A stretch of 64,000 nt of DNA, taken from positions 186,001 through 250,000 of the forward strand of contig CP038114.1 in NCBI GenBank assembly GCA_004519485.1. Direction: 5' to 3'. The notes below the pieces were generated by a model that saw only the letters and a program-made list of their open reading frames with translations, did not search any database and was not told the origin of the DNA. Made by a program: the position numbers and the translations under genes. Positions 1 through 16,705 of this stretch are shown here, piece after piece; within the stretch, counting starts at the first letter, position 1, and the number at the start of each line of letters is the position of its first letter. This stretch comes from Nannochloropsis oceanica. Taxonomy: Eukaryota > Sar > Eustigmatophyceae > Eustigmatales > Monodopsidaceae.

Positions 1-2
1 CC

Positions 3-71
3 ATGCCCGAGGCATCCGAGCTTGAACTTCTGCAGGAAGGTTTTATCCCACTTCCTACAAAGGGTAGGTAA
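3..71 (+). CDS. Possible C-terminal tail of a gene cut by the left edge
   Basis: A frame open from the window edge encodes 22 codons ending LQEGFIPLPTKGR and a TAA at 69-71. The residue mix looks protein-like, but the piece is too short to identify or to tell from chance. If real, it is the last exon of a forward-strand gene lying mostly outside the window. Confidence 0.2.
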   Translation: MPEASELELLQEGFIPLPTKGR

Positions 72-659
72 GGCTCTTCGTCTAGGATGGCGCCCCAAAT
101 GGAAGGTCCGCTTGTCGAGGAGGACGACGATAACGAGTAGCGGGCTTGAGAAGGATGGAGAAGGAGAGAAGTGAGGAGGACGAGGGGTAGGACAACGAAG
201 ACAACACTACCACGCGCAGTTGCGCAACCCATAGTACGATACCCTGTTGACTTTCGGGGTTCGACGGATGTCGGTGGGTGGAAGATGGAGGATAGCGGGC
301 TTGAAAAGGGTTGGACGTGTTGGGGGATGGGGAGGTTGGCCTTTTTGAGAGGGAAAAATTGTCGTAAAGCAATCTCTTTGCGTCGGCCCTTGGACAAAGG
401 CCCTTGGAACCAAGGTTCGTCAAAAGCTTATGAAGCTGCAGCAGAACTAATTTATCGTACATCTCAGATAGTGCACAAGCAATGCACAGCTGCAGACACA
501 GAACTGGCAAATAAATGTTTAAATCGCCGGAGTCTGAATTCTGCACCCAAACTCAAACGCAAACGCCTCACCACATTCAACAACCACAGCCCGCGGCAGT
601 GACAAAGGAAGCAGGACGACGGCGACAATCTTCGCATTTGTTCGTTGCACGGCTTTGGT
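72..659. other. Intergenic region upstream of the CEP70-like gene
   Basis: I see no convincing gene here. Open frames exist on both strands (for example about 140 codons on + at 171-602), but their translations look like random arginine/serine-rich sequence. A phrase of about 20 bases (tagcgggcttgagaagga and a near copy) occurs near 138 and again near 292, which suggests a small local duplication. The 3' part probably holds the promoter of the gene starting at 660. Confidence 0.5.
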
Positions 660-5187
<4,528 letters not shown>

Positions 5188-5835
5188 TGGCGATAGAAGG
5201 GTGGTTCTCCTTTAAGTGAGAGGCTAGAGGATGCTAGCCCCACTGGGGTCCATAATTGGCAGAGTTTTCCCTCCCTCGGCGAGGTGAAGAATATAAAAAG
5301 GAGCGAGAGCTGTGAAGATTACAAGGAGGAGCGAAAGGTGTGAATCCTGAGTGAGCGCTGTATAAGAACGTTGGGGATTGTCAAAAAGGAAAAAGAAAAA
5401 TTTCGCCGACCGTTTTGTCACGTTGCTGTGGCCCACCTGGGCGAGGGGAGATTTGGGTGTTTATGAGAATGACCCACCCGCACGAGCAATCTGCCCCTGA
5501 GCTAGTTTGGGGGTAAAATCACACCATGCATGGAACCAATTGTTTATTTTTTCCGCCTGTTGCCCCAACACTACGCCAATTACCATGAACGAGTCGTCTT
5601 AATAATGTGTCGTTCCTTTCTGATTTCCTCGCTTCCCTCATGCTCATGACCGCGCGACTCACGCACCACATCCAACCCGCGAGGGCAGAGGGGAGCTGCA
5701 GCTGTAAATCAGGCAAGAGTTAGAGCTTAGGAGCTGGCTCCGTTCCCGCGACTGGTGCAGCCTCTCCATCTCCGCCTCCAGCCATTATCGTTATCAAGCC
5801 TCTCTGCATCACGAGCCTGACGCGGGAGGCCAACC
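5188..5835. other. Intergenic region between CEP70 and ARFRP1
   Basis: No gene is recognised. The section 5290-5340 contains two similar phrases (gagcgagagctgtgaagatt and gagcgaaaggtgtgaatcct), a weak tandem duplication. The rest is presumably the CEP70 3' end and the ARFRP1 promoter and leader. Confidence 0.5.
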
Positions 5836-6715
5836 ATGGTAAGTCTTAGCGCATAGGAGGGTGATTGCCCCTTGCAACGTCATTATGTGATATGGAGGGA
5901 CCAGATGCTTCTCTAGGGAACAATAAGGGTGGACTTTACTCCGTCTCCACTTATCAACCCCTCCGTCTCCTCCTCCCCTTCATGCTCCATCCCATCTCTC
6001 CATGCGGCCATCCATCCAGTTCTTGCGAGTTCTGCTTGAAAAGTCACGTCTTTGCCAGTACAACTAGAGCTCACCTTTTCACGGCCTCTCTTTATCCCCC
6101 GCTTACGTACGCTATCCTTTCCTTTTCCCCACACAGTTCTCCCTCCTAGCCGGCTTCCTCAAGTACCTCTTCTCCAAAACGGAGGTGCACATCCTCATCC
6201 TCGGCCTGGATCATGCAGGGAAGACCACCCTCCTCGAACAGTCCAAAGGAATCTTTCGCAAAATGCAAGGCATCCCCCCCGAGAAAATCACTCCCACCGT
6301 CGGTCTGAACGTAGGGAAAATGGACATTGAAGGCTGTTATGTAATTTTGTGGGACCTAGGGGGACAGGTAAGAATGAGGTCTATCTGGGATAAGTACTAT
6401 GCAGATGCCCATGGGGTTGTTTTTGTATTGGATGCAGCAGATGTGGGGAGATTTGAGGAGGCCAAGTTAGCTTTTGCTTCGATCCTAGAGCACGAAGATT
6501 TGGGAGATGTCCCCGTGTTGTTGTTTGCGAATAAGCAGGACTTGCCGGGGGCGTTGTCCGAGGAAGATGTGTCGGAAACTTTTGAAGTGGAGAAGTTACA
6601 GAGACAAAGGGTGGTCCAGGTGCAGCCGTGTAGTGCGTTGACTTGTGATGGGATTGAGAGCGGAGTAAGGTGGGTGGTACAGGAAGCGAAGGGGATGGCA
6701 AGGAAATTGGACTAG
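5836..6715 (+). CDS. ARFRP1: ARFRP1-type Arf-like small GTPase
   Basis: Two exons: 5836-5838, which is only the ATG before gtaagt, and 6137-6715, giving 193 residues that begin MFSLLAGFLKYLFSKTE. G-protein motifs are complete: GLDHAGKT (P-loop), TPTVGLN (switch I threonine), WDLGGQ (switch II glutamine) and NKQD. The N-terminus has Phe, not Gly, at position 2. This fits ARFRP1/yeast Arl3, which is N-acetylated instead of myristoylated, and the EQSK segment after the P-loop and the LWDKYY-like SIWDKYY also fit. The family acts at the trans-Golgi, recruiting Arl1 and golgins. Placing an intron directly after the start codon is unusual but gives the only N-terminus that matches the family. A possible AATAAA-like poly(A) signal lies near 6750. 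Confidence 0.9.
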
Positions 6716-7456
6716 ACTGTCCGGGACAGCAAGGGAAAAGGAAAACCTGAATAAATAAACAAATTAACAAAAAGAAAGAAATGTATGATATTCAAAGACA
6801 GCCCAAAAAGGATAATGAAAGAAATCGCGATATCCAAGAAAATCAAAGAGCTTCACCAAGACAACTTGTTGCTTCTCGTGAAGGCATGTGGAGGAAAGAA
6901 GGGCCGGTACACTGCCTCAATATATCACATTCTCTGCTGCTGTTCACATTTCTCTGTCTTATGCTCTTAATGTACACATGCACATACAGGTAATTCGTAA
7001 TATTCATTTTTAGGGTCATTCTCTATACTACCATTCGACTGAGAGTATGTAGGTGAAGGTTTGTGTGTTGACAGAATCTCTATATTCACACACATAGAGA
7101 GAGACACAAATGCGGACATGCATGAATACGGACAGTTCGTTTTCATTTTCTCTCAGTTCTCAGTTGCACACACAAAACAATTTTGTCCGGTACGGCTCAC
7201 TCAAGCACTCACTCTCACACTGCCACAGCACCTCAATTCCCTTCTTCGTCTTCACTCCCCTGTCCAGTCGCCCCGGCATCATCTCTCTCTCTTCTGTCTT
7301 CCTTACCTCCTCATCTTTTCCGCACTGTCTTCTCATCAATATTCTTCCCTTCATTCAATTCCACCACCGGCTTGTTTACAGGCGTGCGCTGCGTAGTAGG
7401 AGCGCCTGCAGCAGCTGCAACAGCAGCACATTCACGCCTGACACATCCTTCTCCAT
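6716..7456. other. Convergent intergenic region, ARFRP1 and trehalase 3' ends
   Basis: AT-rich sequence with AATAAA-like words just after ARFRP1, then a pyrimidine-rich part (7200-7450) that would be the trehalase 3' UTR read on the minus strand. Several short open frames here are low-complexity and unsupported. Confidence 0.5.
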
Positions 7457-10140
7457 CTACCCTGTTTTCTTTTTTATCGCCCCCATCTTTCCTCCATACA
7501 CCTTCAACAAATGCAACACCACCCCATTCGTCCACCCAAACCCCACCTGCGGATAGTACTCCCCGCCCTCCCCCCTCGCCCCCGGCACCAGCCCGTTATA
7601 TTTCTCATGCATATACCCTGTACTTGCCCATCCCAGATAATTACTTTCCAACCATGCCTTCACCAGTGCCTCCGCAAGCTGTTGTCCCTCCGGCAGCCCC
7701 GTCCGCTCTAGCCCCTCAATCATCAACTGCTGCAGCGGCGGCCAGGCATTCGGTCTATCCCATTGTTCCCCCGTCGTCTTCGCCGTCGTCAGACACCCCC
7801 CCACCTGGATCAGTCCACTCATCTTCAAAGCCGCTATTGTCCGCGTTGTCTTGACCTCCCCCTCCTCCACTAACGGATTAGCCGCCAGTCCAGCCCAAAG
7901 CGGAATGAAATTAGACACAGACACTACCCCTCTGCCCGGTGCTGCCCTCCCAGCTGCACGCGGGCCAACGACGTAATCAGCCCACATCCCGCCCGCCGAG
8001 TCCCACATATATTTATCCATCGCCAATGCCCGTCGATCCGCCGCCAAGCTATATTCAATCGCTTTAGGTACACTCAAAATACCGACGTCAGCTACTGCTT
8101 TGGCTGCCGGTGCTTCTGCACCTACTCCTCCCTCCTTCATGTTCGTCGCCAGAAACGCCAAAGGAGGGAGGACCGCCGTCGCCTGCAACGTGTGCAACCT
8201 CGCCAAATTCCTTTCCATCCTATAGAGGTACGCATTCAGCTCTACCGGCAAAACATTACTCGTTTCAATATCAGGTAGCTCGTAGGTGTCATTCAGACCG
8301 GGCACAATCCATCTAGACGAAAAGTCCCATCCGGACTCCGCTCCAGCAGCAATATTAGCGTACACCCCTCCATATAAGTTAGCACTGACAGGTGTCTTTG
8401 TGTAAATCTTCAAGTCTTCCCTGTACGATTCCGGGCGAGGGTAGGAGGTGGAGGTCCAGTAGCGATTGAGCACATGAGTAGTCTTGGCTTTGGTCTCTCC
8501 TTCCTTCTCTTCTTCGACGAGCTTAACAGCATGCTCGCCTTCGTACATCCAAAACTCATATTCACTATCCAAGAGATCGACGGCTAGTGTGATGAAAGTA
8601 GTATCTATTGTTTGTGTTTTGAGTGATGCGTGCGGGAGTGGTGGTGGGTTTGCGTTTGTGGGTTGGGAATAAACAGAACCGGTGGAGGAATGTAAGGAGG
8701 AAAGGGAAGGGAGGAGGCATGCCGAAAAAGAGACAGGGTTAAATCAGATACTATTCATGTAACAAGCTCACGATTTTCTACGTTAACTTTACCTTTCATC
8801 ACCGCCTCGTCCGCCTCCAACAGCGTCACCACCATCTCTGACAACAGCGGGGGCTGGCTGCGATTCAAGTAATAAATCCGTCCCCCATTCGGTACAAACC
8901 CAAAATTGGCCACGTCATCTAGCAAATTCTGGACAAGCCCCCTTGCTGTCTCCTTCATATCACATGCCAACAGCCCCAGCACGATCCAGTACGAGTCCCA
9001 ATAATAACTCTCCCGGAACCTCCCCCCGGGGATAACCACCGGATGCGGCCGTCTCAAAATCGAGTAGCGTTGCGGGTTCAGGTCAACATCAGGAGAGATC
9101 TTCCGCGTGAGCGAGGCAAATGCCTGATTTAGAAACTGGGCCCAGCAGTAATAGGTGGAGTTTGGCGCAAGGCTCGCGAGGACGGACGGGGTCTCGGTGA
9201 AGTCTGGGGGTCGGAAAGGGATGAGCTCAGAGCCAGAGGGGAGGAAGTGCTCCTCGACAAATTTAGTGAGGGCGTACCGGCTTTGTTTGGCTGCCGGAGT
9301 CAATGCTCGAAAATTATCAAGAATTATTTCGGGGTCCATACGCATTGGCATGTCCACAAATTCTTTTGAGTCCTGGAAGATGCCTGTAAGTTGGACAGCT
9401 TGAAGAAGCTCACCCTCGCAAAAAACTGTACAGGCTCGTTCCGCGGGGCTTCCAAAAGTGCGCTTGCGGCGTTGCCAGGCCCAATTGTTCTCCTCGTTGG
9501 AAGCATCCGCAGAAGCAGATCGCCTGTAAAACGTGGAAAGTGTGTACGGAGGGGAAACAGAAGTAATTAAGAGGGGCAAGGATAGGAAAGGCGAGGGATG
9601 GGATTGGGGAGGGGACGGTAATGCGGGAGAGGCATGACATATGATACAAAAAAGCCGAGGTAGAAAGAGACGATATTCAAACGTCGTGGACCTCGAAAGC
9701 ACGGCCCAGGCAGCATACAGTCACACACGAGGCGATGTAGTCGCTGCTACTTCAATTTCACCAACATACCTCCCAGAAAGTCGATGCGCCGAGGCTGGCA
9801 TTTGGTACTGGAGCCACGAGTTCTCGTTATGTCGTCGCAGCCGGGTGGGGAATTCGGCTTGTGTCTCGCTGACCTTGTCGACCCACATGCAGATGACCAC
9901 GTAGAAGGCCCCGGCGATGGCTAACCAGAACCCACCAGCGCATGTCGACGAAGCCCGCTCTCTCCTACGCCTTTGGCCAGGTGACAGCGATGCTGGTGGC
10001 TTAAGCATGGCCAATCCACCCGCTTTGCTCTGGCCGAGGAGAGCTTGCTGTTCCTGTTTCCAAATTGTGGTGTGGAGGGTGAACGGCTTGTTAAATGAAT
10101 ACGCATTGCCCTTGTGCAACAGATTGTGGTCACCCGTCAT
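7457..10140 (-). CDS. TREH: Trehalase (GH37) with N-terminal membrane anchor
   Basis: Three minus-strand exons: 10140-9770, 9523-8793 and 8583-7457, 742 residues. It hydrolyses trehalose to two glucose. Both family signatures are present: PGGRFRESYYWDSYW and QWDRPNAWPP, plus PRPESYRED. The catalytic acid is in AESGWDFSSRW, and the base glutamate is in GGEYYPQVGFGWTNG. About residues 75-92 (GFWLAIAGAFYVVICMW) form one hydrophobic helix after a basic RRRRER stretch, as in a type II membrane protein. The catalytic domain would then face the secretory lumen, vacuole or outside (inference). An alternative ATG lies four codons upstream at 10152. The gene is divergent from PSMB5. Together with the TPS-like gene at 40.6-44.4 kb it shows that trehalose is relevant to this organism. 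Confidence 0.93.
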
Positions 10141-10562
10141 GGCAATAGACATTGGTTGTGCTACACCAGCCCTTAAAATTACCCTTCTGAAAGGTCAACC
10201 ATTGCCGTCGCTTGGGCGGAGCAGTAGACCCAAGTAATTGCGACCATGTCGAGGCCTCAAGCACACCAAGCGGCTTGCTGGCAGAAGTCGAGCGAGAAGC
10301 ACCACGAGCATGCCCGACGTGAGTGATCATCGCCGAAGGCACTGAGAGTCTTCGAAGAAGGCTTCTGTGTTTGTAATTGCCCTCAAGCGGCCGAGTTCTG
10401 CACACCGACAACATCCCTAAGCACGTACACGCCATATCTCTTAATTTATTGCCTTGCAGACCGTCACTGATCTCTCCCTCTCCCTTTCCTGCCCACAAAC
10501 AGAACACAAGCAGAGAATCTCCTCCTATCTCCTCTACTTCTCCTCCCCTACTATTTTCTACA
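10141..10562. promoter_or_regulatory. Shared upstream region of trehalase and PSMB5
   Basis: 422 bases separate the two start codons, which face away from each other. Promoters and 5' leaders of both genes must lie here or in an upstream exon. I recognise no TATA box or other element. The pyrimidine-rich stretch 10465-10555 directly before the PSMB5 ATG is probably its leader. Confidence 0.4.
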
Positions 10563-11399
10563 ATGCACGGCATTGGTACCGAGATTTTGGACCTGGGCAA
10601 GTCCCTCAAGGCTGCGGCAGAGCCCGGGTCCGCCATGCCCCCTCAGGCCAAGGCGGAAGAGGGTGGCTTTTTGCTGCCGGCAGTGGAGGACCCTGCTGCA
10701 TTCTGCAAGGCCAACTTTGGGGTGGGGTACGGCATAGACAATCACCAAGAGCTCAAATTTGCGAAGGGTACAACCACCCTGGCTTTCAAATTTGATCATG
10801 GCATCATCGTTGCGGTGGATTCCCGGTCGACGCAAGGTGCTTATGTGGCCTCGGGCACGGTCAAAAAGGTGATTGAGATCAACCCTTACTTGCTAGGGAC
10901 CATGGCGGGCGGCGCCGCGGACTGCTCTTTCTGGGAGCGGAACTTAGGCATTCAGTGCCGGCTTTATGAGCTGCGTCACAAGGAGCGTATCTCTGTGGCG
11001 GCTGCGAGCAAGCTGCTGGCTAACACGGTGATGCAATACCGAGGCTATGGGCTGTCAATGGGGACTATGATTACGGGGTGGGACAAGACCGGCCCCCAGC
11101 TTTACTATGTCGACAACGACGGCATGCGCCTCAAGGGTGACCTCTTCTCGGTGGGTTCTGGGTCAACCTATGCCTATGGTGTGTTAGACGCAAACTACCG
11201 CAAGGACTTGAGTGCAGAGGATGCGATTGAGTTGGGACGGCGCGCCATTTATCACGCCACCCACCGGGATGCGTACTCAGGAGGGGTCATCAATGTGTAC
11301 CACGTGCAGGAGCAGGGGTGGGTGAAGGTGTTTTCTGGTGACTGTGTAGATCTGCATTACAAGTACCAAGAGGAGAAGGTCACAAGGATGGTTATGTAA
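10563..11399 (+). CDS. PSMB5: 20S proteasome subunit beta type-5
   Basis: Single exon, 278 residues. This is the chymotrypsin-like catalytic subunit of the 20S core. The pro-peptide (residues 1-69) ends in FAKG, and autocleavage would expose Thr70 as the mature Thr1 in G|TTTLAF. The catalytic aspartate follows in VAVDSR, the catalytic lysine in TVKKVIEIN, and the beta5-typical [10 protein letters not shown] comes next. The C-terminal part ([10 protein letters not shown]) is also characteristic. The start was taken at the ATG at 10563 because the upstream in-frame codons are pyrimidine-rich leader sequence. Mature size is about 209 residues, as in other eukaryotes. Confidence 0.96.
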   Translation: MHGIGTEILDLGKSLKAAAEPGSAMPPQAKAEEGGFLLPAVEDPAAFCKANFGVGYGIDNHQELKFAKGTTTLAFKFDHGIIVAVDSRSTQGAYVASGTVKKVIEINPYLLGTMAGGAADCSFWERNLGIQCRLYELRHKERISVAAASKLLANTVMQYRGYGLSMGTMITGWDKTGPQLYYVDNDGMRLKGDLFSVGSGSTYAYGVLDANYRKDLSAEDAIELGRRAIYHATHRDAYSGGVINVYHVQEQGWVKVFSGDCVDLHYKYQEEKVTRMVM

Positions 11400-11767
11400 A
11401 CAAATATCGAAGAGGAGGAGGGAGGGAGGCGGGGAGGGAGGCAGAAATGGCGTGATGGAACAAAAAGGAGAAAGTAGAGAATCCAGTAGGTTCCAGAGCA
11501 AACGCGCTATTGGATGGACCAGGTAGGAAAGAAGGAAACATGAAAATGGTTAAGCGGCAACACGTGCACGGCGCATCTGCTTCTTGCTTTTTTCTTTTGT
11601 ACAATGTCCCATTCGCACTGCCAGTGTTTTCTTGAGGAGGCGAGGGCATGAGAGCTGCGCCATTCACCCGTCTAAAGCAACCAGCCTATTCTTAAACATC
11701 AGCCTACGAACATAGTCAGCTTGATCTTATATTACATGCACACACGAATTTCCTCTCTTTCTCCATC
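11400..11767. other. Convergent intergenic region, PSMB5 and DCAF4-like 3' ends
   Basis: Purine-rich just after PSMB5, then unremarkable sequence. I see no gene or repeat. It holds the 3' UTRs of the two flanking genes. Confidence 0.5.
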
Positions 11768-14000
11768 CTATCCTTCCTTCTCACGGCCGCAACTCTCCCT
11801 CTGCAGCCGCAACTGCCGTATGCGCCCTGACGTCCTATCCCCACATACCAGCTTCGACGGCCACACGTCGACAATCCCATTCCCGATAAGACTGCCCGAT
11901 TCCTCCCGCCCTCTCCCCGAAACATCCCACCCCTCTCCTGCCCAACGACGAGCCAAAAAGAAGCGCGGCGGCGCAGCAGCACCAGTGGTAGCAGGTATAG
12001 TAAGTGCGGCATCATTCACAAATCCCGAAGAGAGAAGCGGAAGCATGTCGGCGACACACACATGGGTCCGCCTCCCATCTTTCCACTCCTCTTCCCTTTG
12101 CGGTGCATTCAAGTCATAGGTGCGAAGCTGCCCTCGGGTGGTGAGGGTGAGAACGAGGGAGCCATCTACGCGGTCGAGGACGAAGCCAGTGCTCGCAGGA
12201 GTATTGGACATGCGGGGAGCGGGGAAGTCACGTAGGTAGGCGGTCGTTGTCCTCGTCGAAGCCAAGCCACCAGCAGCACCAGCAGCACCAGCACCAGGTA
12301 GGGAGGACACAAGACGCAGGTCGAGCAAACGCAGGGCACCCAAACGATCACTCACTAACAAGCCCCTCCCATTCGGTAGCATCTCAATCTGGTCGACAAC
12401 AGAACCCATTGTCGTCAAGGGCTGAGCTATCCCTGTCGGTGCCCTCAAGTCCACGAACCGCACCTGTCCATTCCTCAGCCCCAAAAACACACCCTCCTCT
12501 GCCTCACTGCTGCTACTGTTGCTGCTGCCATTGCTGCTTTCGCCACCAGTGCTCCAACATGCTGCAAAACAATCGCTCGGCAACCGAAAAGAATGCCGTA
12601 ACTGCCGACGCGCCTCAACGTCCACCACGAGCAAAGGCCCATGGGAGAGGCAGGGAAGGAGGCGCCGCCCTTGCCCCGGCTCCCACTCCACCCCCCACAC
12701 ATCCCGAGCATCCAACGGAAATCGATCCTCTCGAATTAGCCTTTCGCTTCCCATCCATCCTCTTCTTCCTCCCTGTCCTCCATCGCTTCCTCCTCCTTCT
12801 CCATGCCCGATTCCTTCTTCACTACTTTCCCCCTGGAGCTTGCACACCGTTACAGCCGCCTTTCCCGCCGCCGTTCCCATCGTCGCAACCGCCAGGAGAC
12901 ACGGCAGCTCTCCCTGCCTGCCGACCCGCCAACGAACGCGTACCACTGAAGAGTGAAAGCTCAAAATAGGCCAGCGCCGAGGGAATTCGTCGGATGATAG
13001 GGGAAGGGCGCTCACGTGTAGCATGCCGTTGCGAGCTCCTGTTACTACTCCACCCCCCGCCACATCGATGTCCTCCAATGTGCCTTCCTGGCCTAGATCT
13101 GTGGAGGTGCTCAGGTGAAGGAGCCTGTGAAGTGATCCCATGTGAAGCTGCTGTTGTCCGTGTCGCCATTCTCGTTCGCGCAGGCGGCGGGTGAAGTTTA
13201 CACAGACAAATGGCGCTCCTTTCGAAAAGGAGGAGGTGGATAATGAGGAGAAGGCGGAGGCGGATGCTGGTAGCGTCGATAAGGAAGAGGCGCCACGAAG
13301 ATTTTTGGGAGGCCGAAAGGGCTCTGAAGAAGAAGAAGAGGAGAAGAAGGGGGAAGAGGTAGGAAAGTACCGGCCGCGGGCCTCGTCGTATTGGAAGCCT
13401 GGGAAATGGCGCAAATAGGAAGGAATGACGGAAAGAATGAGTACCTTGAAAAAGAGACGAAGAGGAGCGCCAAAGCACGCAGAAATGTGTTTCATTTTGA
13501 AAAGATGGTAATAAGTATACGCCCACTTCTCCAGAACGTGTGGCTCAAAGAAAAGCTATACGATTTGCGGAGCCGCGCAGTGACCCTTTTTTTGTACAAG
13601 CCGTACCTCGAATTAATGACTGAGGGCGACGCTGCTCCGATCGCTGCTGGTCGGAGGATGAGGGAGCGGAGATTGACGGTGGTGTAGTGTTATGCGGGCC
13701 TGATTTAACAGAGCTTGTGCGCTGTTCCCCGATTGCACTTCCTCCTCCGTTATCTTCTCCTCGTTCTCCGCCTCCATTTCCTCCCTCTCGTCGCTGCTGT
13801 TGTCTCTGCCGCTGCTCCTCCAGCTGCAGCTCAAATGCACCAGGATCGATGCCTCTGCTGCGCCTCCGCCGCCCATTGCCTGGTGCCGCGGCCGAGTCTT
13901 TGTGCTTTTGCTCGCGTGAGGAGTCTACACGCCCACTGCCCCTGCCGCCTCGCCCTCCATCTCGCCGACCTCCCCTCGTGCTACAATCTCCGCTTTTCAT
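11768..14000 (-). CDS. DCAF4/WDR21-like WD-repeat protein
   Basis: Two exons: 14000-13607 and 13398-11768, 674 residues. Exon 1 encodes an Arg/Gly-rich and Gln/Ser-rich N-terminus. Exon 2 opens with GFQYDEARGRYFP, the short motif that precedes the propeller in DCAF4 (WDR21) proteins, the substrate receptors of CUL4-DDB1 ubiquitin ligases. Weak WD-type blades follow, for example GLRNGQVRFVDLRAP, DRLGALRLLDLR and TTRGQLRTYDLN. Blade repeats are divergent, and long Gly/Ser insertions separate them. Upstream in-frame methionines (14099, 14201) are alternative starts; 14000 is chosen because the sequence beyond it looks non-coding. Assignment to DCAF4 rests mainly on the GFQYD motif and the domain order, so the E3 role is inference. 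Confidence 0.65.
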
Positions 14001-14761
14001 GGCCGCAGCATATGAGCACGTCGCCACGTCAGGCAGTCTCTCGTGTCCATGACCAACTCGTTCATAACCCGTGGAGATGTATAAAGGAGAAAGGGTGGGC
14101 ATGAGGGAGATAATAGAAAACTGCTGGAGTGATACACGTAGTAGCGATTCGGGAGGGGAGGTTAAATGGGCTGGTGGACGACGCGAATCTTTAAATGTCA
14201 AAAAACAACTTGGCTTAAATGCATGTAAGGAGATCTGTCGATTATGACCCTTTCTGTCTTATGACATCGACCGCAATTCGGGCCTCTTATGCCTCTACCT
14301 GATGGGCCAAAGCCTGGCGGGACAAAACCAGACATCTCCCATGTGGAGGGGTGGACAAAGGAATGTACGGGTGCTGCGGCAGCAGGGCATCAGCGTAGAA
14401 GTCGTAGGGCACCCTAACACTACGTCGACGTTAATTCTGTGTCTGCGTTATGATACAAAATAATACAACACCTTACGTAGAGTTTCCCAAAAAAAGTTGG
14501 ATTCTCTGATGGGCAATGGCATTGCGACAGAGAATAAGCCAAATCAAACAAATTATCCCAACTAAGGTTGCTTCAGGATATATAAATCGTTCATCTTTCC
14601 TTGACTTTACCTCCATGCGCAGACACCTGTTACTCCCAGCATTTGAGCAGAAAGAAATGCTTTTAGGCATATGAAAGAAATCATTTAAAAGACAGGCAAG
14701 CTTATAGAATCAGCCACAACTTAAATACTCTCCACCGGATATCGTCTTTCCTTCCAGAATA
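14001..14761. other. Intergenic region between DCAF4-like and DHCR7 genes
   Basis: AT-richer than the flanking genes. I see no coding frame, tRNA-like fold or repeat. It should contain the DCAF4-like promoter and the DHCR7 3' end, as both genes run on the minus strand. Confidence 0.5.
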
Positions 14762-16705
14762 TTAAAGGACACCGGGGATAATCTTGTAGGGCACGAGCGC
14801 GCAATACTTCTCCCAGTGCTTCCCATATTTGTCACGGCACCGCGCGTCGTCACGGAAGGCGCGGTCAAAGAGTAACGGGGTCAGAAAAATAACATAGAAA
14901 TAAGCCAAGAAATAGCGAAAGCCATGAAAGCCCGCCGGGCAGCTCCAGAGGAACGCGCCCAAGATCTCGGGCACATAATGAAAGTGCCGCGCCACGCCCC
15001 ACCAGCCCGAGGCCAGCAGAAGGGAGGAGCGCTTCTGGCCCGCTTCGGTGGTGTAGGAGGCCGTGATGAATACAGGCGGCTTTCCCCAGATGGTACACTT
15101 GCCGTCAGTGGCGCGGAAGACCTGGCGCTGGCGGTCGGCCCAGTAGTTGATGGCGACACAGATAGCACCGGCCAGGAGGAGGAGGACGGCCGTGAGGCTG
15201 GAGATATCCTGGGCGGCGTGGTTGACCAGAAAGTAGGACGGAGAGGTATAGACGGAGGGGACCCAGACCAGGCAGCCCCAACAAATGTAGTAGCCGGCCC
15301 GGTCGTGCTGGATGTCCATGGAGCAGAGGTAGCCCGTCTCCCAGTGAAAGAACTTGGTGATGTACACGAGTTGCAGGGTCACGCTCACCAGCATGGCGTT
15401 GGAGAGGAACCCGTCTGCCTCGACCTGGGCCTGCGCGTAGCAGAGAATGCCCAACGCCCAGAACATCATCCCAAACCGGCAGTTGGTGAACATCTTCATG
15501 TCGAAGCCAAGTACGCGCGGGTACAGCTCCGTGCCCCTGCGTTCAGGGCGAAGAGGAGAAAGAGGAAGGGGGAAGGAGGAGGGAGGTGGTAAGTAAGGGT
15601 AGTCAATGCAACCAGCCGCGGGGAGAGAACGAGAAAAGACACGATCGTTAATTACGCTTTACGAGAATCAATAGACAAAAACCCAACTACACCACTCCAC
15701 ACGTCCCCCCCCCCCGCTTTCTGTCAATACGTACCAGTAGAAGTCAATGATCCAGTTGCCCGAGGAGCCTGAATCAGAGGAACTTGGAAAGGTGAGGCCC
15801 TTGACCAGGAGGAAAAAGCAGAAGGCAAGAGAAAAGACGTTCATGGCCGAAAGAAGCTCGCCCATGTGGTGGTAGACCCAGGAGACGTGCAGGCCGTACG
15901 CAGGGCCGTATTGCTGCAGGAGGAAGAAGAGGAAGAGGGAGGCAAAGAAGGCTTGCATACCGTTAGCCTTATACACGGGTACGTTTCCTGCCGGTGTCAC
16001 GGTCGCCTTGAAGGTCTTGCCTGGGAGGAGCCTGGAAGGGTAGATGGAGAAGGAAAGGAATAAGATTTAGATGCAGGGTAAATATGCCGTGGGAGCAGGG
16101 ACGTTCACTGAAACTCTAGCGGAATTCATGAGCGTACATAAGAGCACCAGTGTTGGGGGGAACTCTACCGGGCCTGCAGGAGCTCATTAGGCGCCACCGA
16201 AATACTTACCTCATGAAGGCCAGCTCCACAGCCATGTAGGAGAGAATCACCTTCCAAGCGGTGGGGTCAAAGGGCGTCGGAACGATCACCTTGAGGTAAC
16301 CCCATCCATTCTGCGAGTTATAAGAGTGTCAGAGAAAGCGCTCGAGGGCCTGGTTAGGCGACGGGTGGCACATAGCTGGTGCAGTCCTCGCTACCCCTCG
16401 CCTCTCCCTCGTCCCCTTCCCATCTGACTCACCGTATGGAAGTTATCGATGAGTTTGCCGAAGTCGCCCCCCAAGTGCTGCATGGTGTACCAAAGAATGA
16501 AGATGAAGACGGGCGTGATGCACATGAGCGCAAGGGGCCCCACACTCTCGCGGCCGGGCAAAAGGCCCGAGGACTTGCCATTATTGTTGAGCCACATTGC
16601 TTGCTTCCGTGGTCTTCCTTCTTGGTCCGAGCGGGAGAGAAGACGCCGCCGTTTACCTGCCTTGGAGTTATTGTTGGAGGACAAAGTGAGCCTTAGGTTG
16701 CTCAC
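14762..16705 (-). CDS. DHCR7: Sterol delta-7 reductase (7-dehydrocholesterol reductase)
   Basis: Four exons: 16705-16433, 16310-16210, 16031-15735 and 15536-14762, 481 residues. It reduces the C7-C8 double bond of sterol intermediates with NADPH in the ER membrane, the last step to cholesterol-type sterols. The protein is strongly hydrophobic with about nine membrane segments. Family marks include WGTELYPRVLGFDMKMF across the exon 3/4 junction, NCRFGMM, DIQHDRAGYY, RATDGKCTIWG, SGWWGVARHFHYVPE and a C-terminus KYGKHWEKYCALVPYKIIPG. The SYTTEAGQK segment and the HFHYVPEI block are closer to plant DWF5 than to animal DHCR7 or to C14 reductases. Exon 1 carries a basic Arg/Lys-rich cytosolic tail. 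The gene is divergent from the P4-ATPase. Intron 3 contains a run of 11 C at 15705-15715. Confidence 0.93.

Noticed and set aside
171-602. 143-codon plus-strand frame near the left edge
   Set aside because: Random-looking translation without family features; the better-supported gene starts downstream at 660.
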